From: Chryseosolibacter sp040902445
Lineage (GTDB): Bacteria; Bacteroidota; Bacteroidia; Cytophagales; Cyclobacteriaceae
Direction: 5' to 3'
Assembly: GCA_040902445.1 (NCBI GenBank)
Contig: JBBDXJ010000087.1
Location: forward strand, 1 to 40,930
Length of the DNA stretch: 40,930 bases
Shown here: positions 17,293 through 25,346 of the stretch, one piece after another
Layout of the letters: every line of letters starts with the position of its first letter
How positions within the stretch are numbered: position 1 is the first letter of the stretch
Position numbers and translations under genes: made by a program
The notes under the pieces: model-generated
What the model was told of the DNA's origin: nothing
Databases searched by the model: none
Seen by the model: only the letters and a program-made list of their open reading frames with translations

Positions 17293-18291
17293 CTACGGTT
17301 TCATGATCTCCAAAGATCCGAGATGATAGTTGATCAGATCCATGTCCTCTTCTGTAAGTTCAACATCAGCTGCCTTTGTATTTGCAACGGCCTGCTCGGC
17401 ATTGCGGGCACCTGCCAAAGCAATGGTAATGCCTGGCCTATCGATCGTCCAGCGAAGTACGAGTTGGCCCATGGTAATGTTCTTTTTATCGGCCAGTGGT
17501 TTTAGCTTGCGGAGAAATTCATTTGTGCGGCGGATGTTTTCGTCCGTAAAGAAATACAATGCCGCCCGATGATCACCTTCCTGGAATGCGTAACCTGGAT
17601 TCATTTTGCCCGTGAGTAGGCCGCGCTCCAGCGGACTATACGCGAGGATGGCTTTGTTGTTGGCCATGCAATAGGGAATGACTTCTTTTTCAATTTGAGG
17701 TTTAACCATGCTATAGGGCACCTGGTTGGAGACGATAGAAAAATACTTTTCTGCCTCCTTCATCTGCTCAACATTATAGTTGGAAACACCGGCGTAGCGC
17801 ACCTTTCCCTGTTCAATAAGTTTCGCTATTGCTTCCATGGTTTCCGATATGGGCGTCGTTGAGTCCGGCCAGTGGATTTGATACAAGTCGATATAATCCG
17901 TTCGAAGCCTGCGCAAGCTTTCCTCACACTCTTTTATAATACTATCGCGCCCGGAATATTTGTAGACGTCAATGTCTTCGCCCTCATTCGTTTTACTTTT
18001 GAACGCAAAATCACCACGGGTGAGATCCCATCGCATACCGTATTTTGTCAGGATCTGAACTTTTGAACGCGGAATATCCTTCAGGGCTTCTCCTACAATC
18101 TCTTCACTTGTTCCCTGACCATAAACAGGAGCGGTATCAACGGCGGTAACACCAAGATCAAAGGAAGCGCGGATAGCTTCAACAGCATCTTTTCGTTCAG
18201 TTCGTCCCCACATCCAACCTCCAGCAGCCCATGCGCCAAAAGTTATAACCGGTAATTCAAGGTCCGAGTCTCCGATTTTTCTGTATTCCAT
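17293..18291 (-). CDS. Aldo/keto reductase
   Basis: A 332-residue (alpha/beta)8 NADP- or NAD-dependent oxidoreductase. The catalytic tetrad is intact: Asp52 and Tyr57 (VDTAPVYGQG), Lys83 (LTKYG) and His140 (YQIHWPD). The length and the GVSNYNVEQM block fit the AKR11/AKR12-like general stress or sugar-oxidising groups. Next to a sugar-acid dehydratase it may oxidise the aldose to its lactone, as L-fucose dehydrogenases do; reduction of an aldehyde product is equally possible. It begins 60 bases after the cytochrome c gene. Confidence 0.85.
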   Translation of the reverse strand: MEYRKIGDSDLELPVITFGAWAAGGWMWGRTERKDAVEAIRASFDLGVTAVDTAPVYGQGTSEEIVGEALKDIPRSKVQILTKYGMRWDLTRGDFAFKSKTNEGEDIDVYKYSGRDSIIKECEESLRRLRTDYIDLYQIHWPDSTTPISETMEAIAKLIEQGKVRYAGVSNYNVEQMKEAEKYFSIVSNQVPYSMVKPQIEKEVIPYCMANNKAILAYSPLERGLLTGKMNPGYAFQEGDHRAALYFFTDENIRRTNEFLRKLKPLADKKNITMGQLVLRWTIDRPGITIALAGARNAEQAVANTKAADVELTEEDMDLINYHLGSLEIMKP

Positions 18292-18351
18292 AGAAAAAAA
18301 GTGTGTTTAGGAATGGCGGTAATTTTGTCGATGGTCCATTGTCGATAGTTG

Positions 18352-18780
18352 TTATGGGCTTTTTCTCGCCTGTTTTACTTCTTCGATACTCACCGGTCCT
18401 TCCATATTTTCAAAGCTACCTCTCACAAACGTAAGCAAATCCGCGATTTCCTGATCGGTCAAAAAATCAAATGCAGGCATGGGATTGGCATAAATCTCAC
18501 CCTTTATCTCTACGTCCTGTAAGCCGTGCGTGATAATTTTAATGAGCCGCGTTTTATCCCCGCCCACAAAAGTTCCCTTTATTAAAGGTGGAGCGAGGTG
18601 TGGCACTCCGCTGCCATCCGCCTGATGGCATGCCAGGCAATTTTGTTCATAAAGGAGCTTCCCCCTGTCTATGGACGAGGCTGGCTCTGCGCCTTCCTGC
18701 GCGATGATGTTATGGCTAATGACGGAACCAAAAACTATAATGATCAATCTGATTAACTTCATGCGGTCAACGGTTCGCAC
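18352..18780 (-). CDS. Exported class I cytochrome c
   Basis: A small periplasmic electron carrier. The 142-residue frame begins at 18780, but Met7 at 18762 is the better start: it gives the signal peptide MKLIRLIIIVFGSVISHNII and lies just past the stop of the dehydrogenase remnant. The haem motif CLACH is near residue 49 and the distal Met is in ANPMPAF. One DLLTFVRGSF helix closes the fold. It directly follows a sugar-dehydrogenase pseudogene on the same strand, a usual partner for such a cytochrome. The original pair is thus broken, and it may now serve another dehydrogenase. Confidence 0.85.
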   Translation of the reverse strand: MRTVDRMKLIRLIIIVFGSVISHNIIAQEGAEPASSIDRGKLLYEQNCLACHQADGSGVPHLAPPLIKGTFVGGDKTRLIKIITHGLQDVEIKGEIYANPMPAFDFLTDQEIADLLTFVRGSFENMEGPVSIEEVKQARKSP

Positions 18781-19237
18781 CCTGATAGGTAATTTTATAG
18801 ATAGTTCCTCTTACATCGTCGGATACATACAACGCTCCATCCGGACCCTGTGCAAGACCGCAGGGTCTGTGTTCCGCCTGACCGGGCGCCTCAACCTGTT
18901 CCATGCCCGCAAAATTGTCGGCGAAAAATTTCCCATTCACCCGAGGGCTTTCCGTTCTCAAATGGAACGAAGGCGACGAAATATCCTTTTTGCATTTCGG
19001 GCTCTTTTGTGCCTGGCCATCTTTATCCAGGTCCTGCAAGTATACGATTCCGTTTCCGTCCCTCAACTTTGCAAGTTAATATAATTGATGCTGCCTGTCA
19101 GCAACAGAAACTGCAGCGATGGTTAATCCAGAAATAGTTTGTTCGCTGATAGCCTTACCGCTGAAATTTCCAAATTTAAACTGTACGCAAACATGCCTAT
19201 TCTGATCGATTTCGGACAGAGGAATTCCAACGCCAGA
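18767..19237 (-). pseudogene. Decayed PQQ-type sugar dehydrogenase (internal deletion, frameshift, stop)
   Basis: The minus strand ends with GLAQGPDGALYVSDDVRGTI, the C-terminal signature of sorbosone-type dehydrogenases. Just upstream the homologous frame shifts: one frame gives QKGYFVAFVPFENGKPSGEW, the other continues FADNFAG. The switch is at a five-base A-run (18924-18928, plus strand); four bases would restore the frame. Further upstream KLRDGNGIVYLQDLDKDG looks like the N-terminal propeller, so about 250 residues are missing between. A TAA lies in frame at 19076-19078, and 53 open codons precede it. The run could also be a sequencing error, but the deletion cannot. Confidence 0.7.
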
Positions 19238-19248
19238 CTATTTTATAT

Positions 19249-19277
19249 AAAAAAAGACTGCCAGAAATCTGGCAGTC
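19249..19277 (-). terminator. Rho-independent terminator of the Ig/DUF3494 gene
   Basis: Read on the minus strand, GACTGCCAG pairs perfectly with CTGGCAGTC across a four-base loop (stems 19256-19264 and 19269-19277). A run of seven T follows. It lies about 55 bases after the stop of the gene at 19333-20736. Confidence 0.9.
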
Positions 19278-19332
19278 AATTATCATTGGGTAATTACTTA
19301 AAACCTAAATAATGATTATTCTCATATGTGAA

Positions 19333-20736
19333 CTATTGCGGCTTTGTAATCGCATTGCTATCCAATACAACTGCCGTCTGGGCCAAAGCTCTGCCGTTAA
19401 TTGACGCGGTTGTTTGAAAGGTGATACCAGTCTTCGACAATATGATACCTTCGAAATGAGAGCTCGTACCAAACGTTGCCTGACCTGCTACCTGCCAGAA
19501 AATATTCTTTGCCTGTGCTCCACCTGCCAGCGTAACATTTACTGCTGAACTCGTAAGCAGGTCACCAGAGATCTGGAAGATCCACACGTCATTTGCTCCG
19601 CCTGAAATAACTACGTCAGAAGGTAATGTAACGGTACTCGTCCATTTATATAATCCGGGTGAAAGCGTTTTGCCACCAAGGTTTCCGGTTGCCAGTTCAG
19701 AAAAATCCGGTGAAGGACGGCCGGCTGCATCGTTGTAAGCCGTAATCATATCACCTACAGCTGTAGTGAGATTTATCGGAGTAGGATCTGCCATATCCGC
19801 GGCATAAACTTTACCAGTCACCTGTGCAGATGTCGCATATCCTGTCGCATTAGTCAGGGCCAAACCGGTGATGTAGGACATTGCTGCAGGACTGATTGCC
19901 ATGTCACCAGTGATAGCAGAGGTAGAGCCGTTGTTGATCGCCGACTTCGCCAGGATTACATAATTGCCGGAAGTTCCAAGATTCACCGCGGCAAGGGTCG
20001 ACGCGGTGCCCCCTGTGGTAAAATCTGTTACTATATTGGACGCAAGTGCATTACCTGCAATGTCCTTTACACCGGTTTTTATAGTCGCCTTGTAAGCAGT
20101 GTTGGCGGCCAAAATAGATGCAGGTGTGAAGGTGGCGGTTGTGCCCGAATAACTTACTGTTCCCGATACCGCATTTGTACCTTCTTCCAAAATTATATTT
20201 GTATTGTTGACTGTTGAAGGATCCATTGGTTCACTGAAAGTAAATGTGATCACTTTGTTACGCGCAATACCCGTTGCATGGTTAAGCGGGTCCATTGTAT
20301 TTACTACTGGAAGCAAAATATCTGGTGCGACAGCAGTGGTAAAAGTCCACACATAATTATTCGCAAGAGGATTGCCCCTGGCGTTTTTTACACCCGTAGA
20401 AATCGTGGCAGTGTAAAGTGTATTGGGTGCCAGGTCTGCGGAGGGGACAAATGAAGCCGTCTTATCGGAATAAGCTGTTGTTCCGGCAACACTGGTATTG
20501 CCATGCTTTAAAGTGAAAGTCGTATTGGTGATGGATGAAGGGTTCATTGCCACATTGAATGTGAATGAAAGAGCACTGTTGACAGCGATATTCGTTGCTT
20601 TGTCAACAGGGTTCGTTGAATTAACAGAAGGAGGAACTGCAGGATCCTCATCCTTTTCACAACCTGCCAATACAACCATGATCATCAGGATGGCTGTTAA
20701 TACTCTTGTAAAGGGGAATAATTTTGAAAGTTTCAT
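19333..20736 (-). CDS. Lipoprotein with two Ig-like (Big_5) domains and a DUF3494 ice-binding-like domain
   Basis: A 467-residue surface or periplasmic lipoprotein (MVVLAGC, Cys26 region). Residues about 35-135 and 138-240 are two SbsA/Big_5-type Ig-like domains, both with the NTxYxATI-GVKxxxGNxLA pattern. Residues about 245-467 are a DUF3494 beta-solenoid with the typical LTTAVGDMITAYNDAAGR and NIFWQVAGQATFGTSSHFEG blocks. Solved DUF3494 proteins bind ice, but many members lack that activity and act as adhesins. A paralogue with the same solenoid lies upstream at 21024-21767. The gene has its own terminator. A TGTAACG motif upstream is shared with the paralogue. Confidence 0.85.
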   Translation of the reverse strand: MKLSKLFPFTRVLTAILMIMVVLAGCEKDEDPAVPPSVNSTNPVDKATNIAVNSALSFTFNVAMNPSSITNTTFTLKHGNTSVAGTTAYSDKTASFVPSADLAPNTLYTATISTGVKNARGNPLANNYVWTFTTAVAPDILLPVVNTMDPLNHATGIARNKVITFTFSEPMDPSTVNNTNIILEEGTNAVSGTVSYSGTTATFTPASILAANTAYKATIKTGVKDIAGNALASNIVTDFTTGGTASTLAAVNLGTSGNYVILAKSAINNGSTSAITGDMAISPAAMSYITGLALTNATGYATSAQVTGKVYAADMADPTPINLTTAVGDMITAYNDAAGRPSPDFSELATGNLGGKTLSPGLYKWTSTVTLPSDVVISGGANDVWIFQISGDLLTSSAVNVTLAGGAQAKNIFWQVAGQATFGTSSHFEGIILSKTGITFQTTASINGRALAQTAVVLDSNAITKPQ

Positions 20737-20783
20737 ATTTTTTTTAGTTAGTTATTTTTTCATCCTCCATTAACTTCTCAGGA

Positions 20784-20824
20784 CACGATGCAAAGATCTG
20801 TTCCTGCCGCTTGGAAACGTTACA
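20784..20824 (-). promoter_or_regulatory. Candidate regulatory motif shared by the two DUF3494 genes (copy A)
   Basis: On the minus strand TGTAACG (20824-20818) is followed by a GGCAG block and CTTTGCATCGTG (20795-20784). It is about 48 bases before the start at 20736. The same order of blocks is upstream of the paralogue (21804-21843). The spacing is too long for a single -35/-10 pair, so it may be a promoter plus operator. Confidence 0.4.
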
Positions 20825-20963
20825 AAGAGTTGAGAGAGTATTACACATATCACTGATGCGGTGAATGGTGAGTGGGTGCGCGCGGCTGGGCTGTGTTGTG
20901 TTTCATCGCGTGGAGCGTGCGTGAATTTTGTGAATGGTGAATTACCTTCAGTTGGTGCCGAGC

Positions 20964-21003
20964 AACAAAAAAAAGAGCGTCGCTTCTCTCAGCAACGCTC
21001 TTT
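20964..21003 (-). terminator. Rho-independent terminator of the DUF3494 gene at 21024-21767
   Basis: On the minus strand AAAGAGCGT (21003-20995) pairs with ACGCTCTTT (20980-20972), followed by a T-run. It begins 20 bases after the stop of the gene, so the two DUF3494 genes are separate transcription units. Confidence 0.9.
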
Positions 21004-21023
21004 CATAAGATCTAAATAATACT

Positions 21024-21767
21024 CTATGGATTCACGATTGTATTTCCTGCCATGGTGATGGCACCCGTTCTGGCTAAACCTCTGCCTTCAAGTGTAGCTC
21101 CGGTATTGAAAGTAATGGATTGCATTGCGAGGATAGTGCCTTTGAAGACCGAAGTGGTTCCAAATGTTGCTGAACTTCCAACCTGCCAGAAAATATTGGA
21201 AGCCAGTGCTCCACCGGTGAGGATCACTTTTCGTCCGGATGTGGTAGTTAAGGTCGACGCAATCTGTATTATAAAGACGGCATTTGAATTTCCTTTTGCA
21301 TCAAAAGTAAGGTCACCCGATGAAATCGCTAATGAAGATGTCGATTTATAAAGTCCGGGAGTAAGGGTAAGTCCTCCGATATTCCCTGATAAGGTTACGA
21401 TATCAGTTGAGGTTCTTCCTGCGGCGTCGTTATACGCGGCGGTTAGATCAAGTTTTGCCTGATTGGATATGGCATCATTAATATGCTGGGTGCCGGTTAA
21501 AATTCCAGGAGGAAATCCTCCAATAGAAGAGCCTGGGCTCAACCCAATATCACCTGTGATGTTGGTCGCACCTGTATTGGTAATCGTTGACCCCGCAAGA
21601 ATCACCAGGGCGGATGAGCCAGCCAGCGACACTGTAACCTGGTTTGTTGTCTGAACCGGGATGACAACAGGGTTTGCTTTAACAGGTTCAGGGTCGTTAT
21701 TATTGCAGCCGGCAAAGAAAACAACCGCAGTGATTACAAGGGTTGTTAAAAATCTTGTCGTTTTCAT
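21024..21767 (-). CDS. DUF3494 ice-binding-like lipoprotein
   Basis: A 247-residue lipoprotein; the signal is MKTTRFLTTLVITAVVFFAG with Cys21. It is a single DUF3494 solenoid from about residue 45 with no Ig-like domains. The hallmark blocks are ITNTGATNITGDIGLSPGS, LDLTAAYNDAAGR, LGGLTLTPGLYK-like repeats and NIFWQVGSSATFGTTSVFKG. Near-identical blocks in the downstream gene show tandem duplication, after which Ig-like domains were gained or lost. Ice binding or adhesion at the cell surface is the family expectation; neither is shown by sequence. Confidence 0.85.
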   Translation of the reverse strand: MKTTRFLTTLVITAVVFFAGCNNNDPEPVKANPVVIPVQTTNQVTVSLAGSSALVILAGSTITNTGATNITGDIGLSPGSSIGGFPPGILTGTQHINDAISNQAKLDLTAAYNDAAGRTSTDIVTLSGNIGGLTLTPGLYKSTSSLAISSGDLTFDAKGNSNAVFIIQIASTLTTTSGRKVILTGGALASNIFWQVGSSATFGTTSVFKGTILAMQSITFNTGATLEGRGLARTGAITMAGNTIVNP

Positions 21768-21803
21768 TTTCTTGGTTTTTAAATTGTGAATGGATTTTCA
21801 CAA

Positions 21804-21843
21804 CACGACAAAGGTGGGAACTTTACTGCCGTCAGGCGTTACA
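21804..21843 (-). promoter_or_regulatory. Candidate regulatory motif shared by the two DUF3494 genes (copy B)
   Basis: On the minus strand TGTAACG (21843-21837), then a GGCAG block and CTTTGTCGTG (21813-21804), about 37 bases before the start at 21767. It matches the blocks at 20784-20824 in order and nearly in spacing. Confidence 0.4.
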
Positions 21844-22008
21844 GATGTAATTAAATTAGTTACAGAAATCACGCATTGAGGGTGTGCGCCTGAAAGGCTT
21901 TTGCTTCGCTGGTGATAACTTCATTAATTAGCTTAAGCATGAATGTTTGCTGGCAATAATACTAAACATTACTGATCACTACTTTCGGAATCCAGCCAGT
22001 ACGTTCAA

Positions 22009-22221
22009 TTAACCTGCTGCCTTGGGGGGAACTCTAGTTTGTGGGGGGATAAGTTCTCTCTCGAAATAAACCAATAATTTATGGGAAGGGTCGTCTGCCG
22101 GCTGGCAGTAATAGATTCTTTTGTAGTATCGGTTAATAAGTAAATCGCGATCCGGCGCCACCCTTGCAGTAATCAGACTGCCCTCCTTGAATAAATTATC
22201 CATTTTCAGGAAGATAACCAT
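22009..22221 (-). CDS. Small conserved-looking hypothetical protein
   Basis: A 70-residue reading frame; Met7 at 22203 (MDNLFKEGSLITARVAPDRD) is the more natural start. It continues with RYYKRIYYCQPADDPSHKLL and a charged tail. The composition is that of a small folded cytosolic protein: alternating beta-type residues, a central Tyr cluster and no membrane segment. I have the impression that similar short proteins occur in other Bacteroidota, but no function is known to me. It stands alone on the minus strand upstream of nothing obvious. Confidence 0.55.
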   Translation of the reverse strand: MVIFLKMDNLFKEGSLITARVAPDRDLLINRYYKRIYYCQPADDPSHKLLVYFERELIPPQTRVPPKAAG

Positions 22222-22350
22222 AATAAGGCTGGAACTCTAATTAAGTGGGCAAGTAGCGGGCCGCAAGTATAAGTGAGCCTGGGCCTTTTTTACGATACTT
22301 TTTTTTGACGAAAGGAATTTTGATCAGGTCAGCGGACTGTCGGTCGACAA

Positions 22351-22378
22351 CTTTCCGAAAGACAGAACTTTCGGAAAG
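22351..22378. repeat. Inverted repeat CTTTCCGAAAG / CTTTCGGAAAG
   Basis: Arms of 11 bases (22351-22361 and 22368-22378) are separated by six bases. The hairpin lies 15 bases after the stop of the YtxH gene at 22394. There is no T-run on either side, so it may protect a 3' end rather than terminate. Confidence 0.5.
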
Positions 22379-22393
22379 CTGCTTCCGGAGTTA

Positions 22394-22639
22394 TTATTTC
22401 TTAACCTGTCCCAAAATTTTTTCCTTTACCACACCACCGATACTATCCTTCGTCTCACGAATGACTTCGCCAATGTTATGCTTGGCATATTGCGTGGCTT
22501 TGCCCGATAAATCCTTGATAGTAGTGGTAGCAGAATCGAGCATTTGTCTTCCTTTTTTCGTATTAAGAACGCTTGCGACAATCACACCCACCGCTGCGCC
22601 GCCCAAAGCGGCCAGTAAAATATTATTTCCCCTTGTCAT
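22394..22639 (-). CDS. YtxH-domain protein 1
   Basis: An 81-residue protein with one N-terminal membrane segment (LLAALGGAAVGVIVASVL) directly followed by NTKKGRQMLDSA, the YtxH signature, and an amphipathic helical tail (DLSGKATQYAKHNIGEVI). YtxH-type proteins are small membrane-associated stress proteins of unknown action. A paralogue at 22952-23221 shares almost every block, so the two arose by duplication. The 312 bases between them contain a near-perfect palindrome and no gene. Confidence 0.8.
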   Translation of the reverse strand: MTRGNNILLAALGGAAVGVIVASVLNTKKGRQMLDSATTTIKDLSGKATQYAKHNIGEVIRETKDSIGGVVKEKILGQVKK

Positions 22640-22951
22640 AGTTATTTAAGTTTATTGGAATTATGTAAGTATACTCCAAATCGATAATTTTTATGCCGCT
22701 ATCAGGATCTCGCCAAAAAAGAAACTAAATATTCTGTTAGCAGGCATTTAAAAAGCCAAATGAATCAGCAGAAAGATAACGGCACCGATCCTCGTGGATT
22801 TTTTTACCGACCATTTCCCGGATTCATCAAATGCCTCAGACGCGTGGAACTCTAGAGTTCCGCGCGCATAGCACCGGCAATTGAAATTTTGAAATAGGCC
22901 TTGGCATCCTCCCCGGGCCATGGAGCAACGTTTTATGTGCTTTTACCCTGA
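22640..22951. other. Intergenic region between the YtxH paralogues
   Basis: About 310 bases without a gene. The one structured item is the near-palindrome at 22841-22866. The rest is AT-rich on the 22639 side and should contain the promoter of the downstream YtxH gene, but no exact box could be placed. Confidence 0.5.
22841..22866. repeat. Near-perfect 26-base palindrome
   Basis: The centre GGAACTCTAGAGTTCC (22846-22861) is a perfect 16-base palindrome, and the CGCGT and GCGCG flanks extend it with one mismatch. The short phrase GGAACTCTA also occurs near 22028 and 22229, in the same inter-gene stretches. It could be an operator or a degenerate mobile hairpin. Confidence 0.5.
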
Positions 22952-23221
22952 TTAGTTCTGATTTACCGGATGCGAAGGTCTATTAACCTGCTGGGCTATT
23001 TTTTCCTTTACAGCAGGTCCCAGTCTATTGGTTGCTTCCCCAACAATCTCCCCAATGCTATTTTTGGCAAATTCTGTTGCCTTTCCAGTAAAATCCTTTA
23101 GTGCGCTCGAAGCAGAATTCAGCAGTTGTTTTCCTTTTTCTGTGTTCAGATAATTAGCAAGTAAAGCAGCGAGGACTGCGCCTGCAATTGCGGCCAGCCA
23201 TATATTATTTCCCTTATTCAT
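22952..23221 (-). CDS. YtxH-domain protein 2
   Basis: An 89-residue paralogue of the protein at 22394-22639. The membrane segment is LAAIAGAVLAALLANYL, followed by NTEKGKQLLNSA and an amphipathic helix (DFTGKATEFAKNSIGEIVGE). The tail is eight residues longer and ends in a polar HPVNQN. Expected location is the inner membrane with a cytoplasmic or periplasmic helical tail; the role (stress or envelope) is a family guess. Confidence 0.8.
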   Translation of the reverse strand: MNKGNNIWLAAIAGAVLAALLANYLNTEKGKQLLNSASSALKDFTGKATEFAKNSIGEIVGEATNRLGPAVKEKIAQQVNRPSHPVNQN

Positions 23222-23412
23222 AATTTATTGTTGGTTAAATTTTAAAGAAATATTTCTGCTTAACAGGTATAATAATTTCATGCCTTGACGCTCCGTTCGG
23301 GGCGCCTGACAATCGCTGAAGCTCGTTTGATTGACACTTGCCGCATGCCGGTCTTTAAGGTCGCCGGGTAGTTGGGAAGTTTTAGCGCAGGTTGGTCAAT
23401 TGGAAACATTAA

Positions 23413-25341
23413 CTAATAGAATTCAACCAACACAAGTCCCCATCCATCCACCGCTTGATGACCGTGACTTCTTGCGGGTAGCCATCGCGGGCCATTCAAA
23501 ATGATTTCTTTTGCCCTGTTGTCCAGTGTGGGGGTGGCACTTTGTTCAAAAGCCAGATCTGTTAACAAACCCTTTTTTGTTACCCTGAATAAAAGTTTCA
23601 CGTGGCCCAGATCATCACTGACAACTTTTTTGGTTTCCGATCTCACGTACTCGTGAAATTTTTCAAAACCTTCTTCGGGCATTGGTTGCAAACTTGTCGC
23701 ATCGTACATAAAGGTTTCCCCGTTCAAAGTGCGCGACTTTCCGCTTATGAGTCTGCCTCTGTAATAATTTTCTTCATAGTACATTTCACCGTTCGGGTGA
23801 TGCCCATACCAATAGCCCTCCTTCAGGCCATGGCGATATTCGCCTTCAGTGGCAATGGCCCCGTTGGGATAACGCTGAATATCCCTTCCGTTGCCATCAA
23901 TTACAAGCTGGTTTCCAAGACTGTCCCAAAGGTTTTTTAAGAAGTAGCTATTGTTGTAAAAAACTTCCGATGCGATTTTTCCGTTGTCGTGATACGTTTC
24001 CCATTTGCCCACGGGCTTGTCATTCTCATAGCGCCCCACAGATGTATAGGTCTTGTGATCGGAATAATAAAGGAAGATGCCATCGCGTTTGTTCTTTTTA
24101 TACGTGCCTTTCATCTGGTGGTCGCCGTTGTTATAGTAATCTCTTACCATACCATTCCATCGGCCAAGCGAGTCCCTGAAGCCAATTCGGTTGTACATGG
24201 CAGGTGGTGAAAAAATTTCCATCCAGTTACTATCATATAAAACTTTCACCATTTGTTGAGGATCGGGCGGTGGCTCTTCATGACCATTTATGCTGAAGTT
24301 CAGTTTGTAATCCAGGTCGAGATACCGCGACATTATTTCCTGCACATGTTCAACACTATCCAGATAAACGAAAGACTCACGCTGGATAGCGGCTTTCCTG
24401 AAAAGATTTTCCTGTTTGCGCATGCGTATATACTTTCTCAGTTTGAAAGTATCGCTTGCCAATTGCGATGAGGGTAGCTTAATCCGATTAAGCCTTTCCA
24501 GGGTAGCATCCCATTGATTAATATTTTTGTTAAAAACGTTGAGGCATTGATCCTCCGGAAGCTTTCGCTTCAACCTGTTCCTGGTTGAATCTTCCGCGGC
24601 GATCACTTGCTGAAAAAATTTGAAGTAGCTGACCTGATATCTTGGCAAACCAAAATAGGTGACGAAAAAGAGGGGTATGAGAAAATATTCGATCTTTATT
24701 CTCCGGAATGCAATACCCCCACCTTTGGCCAGCGAATACAATCCGATGATCAGGCCAGCGCCCAGGCCTCCGAAATGTGCGGCATTATCCGCGTTTACCG
24801 ATTCTGCGATGAGCAGATTGATAGCAACAAAAACACCAAAGTTAATAAGTATGGGAATTAAGGACCTCCCTGTCTTACGACTGAGATAGATGTTAATGAT
24901 CAATGAAAATCCGAACAAACCGAAGATGGCCCCGGATGCTCCGACGCCTATTGAGAAAAGACTCCAGTACAAACTGTTGAGCGCAGAGGCCAACCCTGAA
25001 AAAAAATAAACCGCGAGAAACTTTTTCGTTCCTGTGAGCCCTTCAACCTGAAATCCAACAGAAAAAAGCGCAGCCATATTTACTGCAATGTGGATGATGC
25101 CTCCATGCAAGAACATATGGGTAAAGATCCGGTACCATTGCTGATCCAGGGTCAGGGGATTGAACTGCGCGCCGAATTGCAGAAGTTTCAAGGTCCACCC
25201 GGGACCATCAAAAGATCCGGCTTCCAGATACGTGAAAATAAAAACGGAAATATTAATAACGATCAGCCCCAGGGTGGCAGGTATTCTCTTAAACGCTTTC
25301 AACGAGAAACGTGGGGATTCCAGTGTTTTTGTTGGAGACAT
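23413..25341 (-). CDS. Rhomboid intramembrane protease fused to YwqK/MORN-like repeats and a TonB-like C-terminus
   Basis: The open frame runs from 25473, but I place the start at 25341 (MSPTKTLES). A TTTG/19/TATTTTTG promoter lies directly before that codon, and the extra N-terminus is not rhomboid-like. Counted from 25473, residues about 60-250 are a six-helix rhomboid domain with catalytic Ser180 (GVGASGAIFG) and His233 (AAHFGGLGAG). A central linker follows. Residues about 440-590 are YwqK/MORN-type repeats (GKWETYHDNGKIASE, YPNGAIATEGEYRHG, GYWYGHHPNGEMYYEE). The last 75 residues resemble a TonB C-terminal domain (LLFRVTKKGLLTDL, LDNRAKEIILNGPRWLPA). The parts suggest a membrane protease with extracytoplasmic sensing or binding modules. 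Substrate unknown. Confidence 0.75.
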   Translation of the reverse strand: MSPTKTLESPRFSLKAFKRIPATLGLIVINISVFIFTYLEAGSFDGPGWTLKLLQFGAQFNPLTLDQQWYRIFTHMFLHGGIIHIAVNMAALFSVGFQVEGLTGTKKFLAVYFFSGLASALNSLYWSLFSIGVGASGAIFGLFGFSLIINIYLSRKTGRSLIPILINFGVFVAINLLIAESVNADNAAHFGGLGAGLIIGLYSLAKGGGIAFRRIKIEYFLIPLFFVTYFGLPRYQVSYFKFFQQVIAAEDSTRNRLKRKLPEDQCLNVFNKNINQWDATLERLNRIKLPSSQLASDTFKLRKYIRMRKQENLFRKAAIQRESFVYLDSVEHVQEIMSRYLDLDYKLNFSINGHEEPPPDPQQMVKVLYDSNWMEIFSPPAMYNRIGFRDSLGRWNGMVRDYYNNGDHQMKGTYKKNKRDGIFLYYSDHKTYTSVGRYENDKPVGKWETYHDNGKIASEVFYNNSYFLKNLWDSLGNQLVIDGNGRDIQRYPNGAIATEGEYRHGLKEGYWYGHHPNGEMYYEENYYRGRLISGKSRTLNGETFMYDATSLQPMPEEGFEKFHEYVRSETKKVVSDDLGHVKLLFRVTKKGLLTDLAFEQSATPTLDNRAKEIILNGPRWLPARSHGHQAVDGWGLVLVEFY

Positions 25342-25346
25342 TAAAG

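Noticed and set aside
22028..22240. Second and third copies of the GGAACTCTA palindrome
   Set aside because: Only nine bases match on one side, with no inverted partner, so these are fragments at best.
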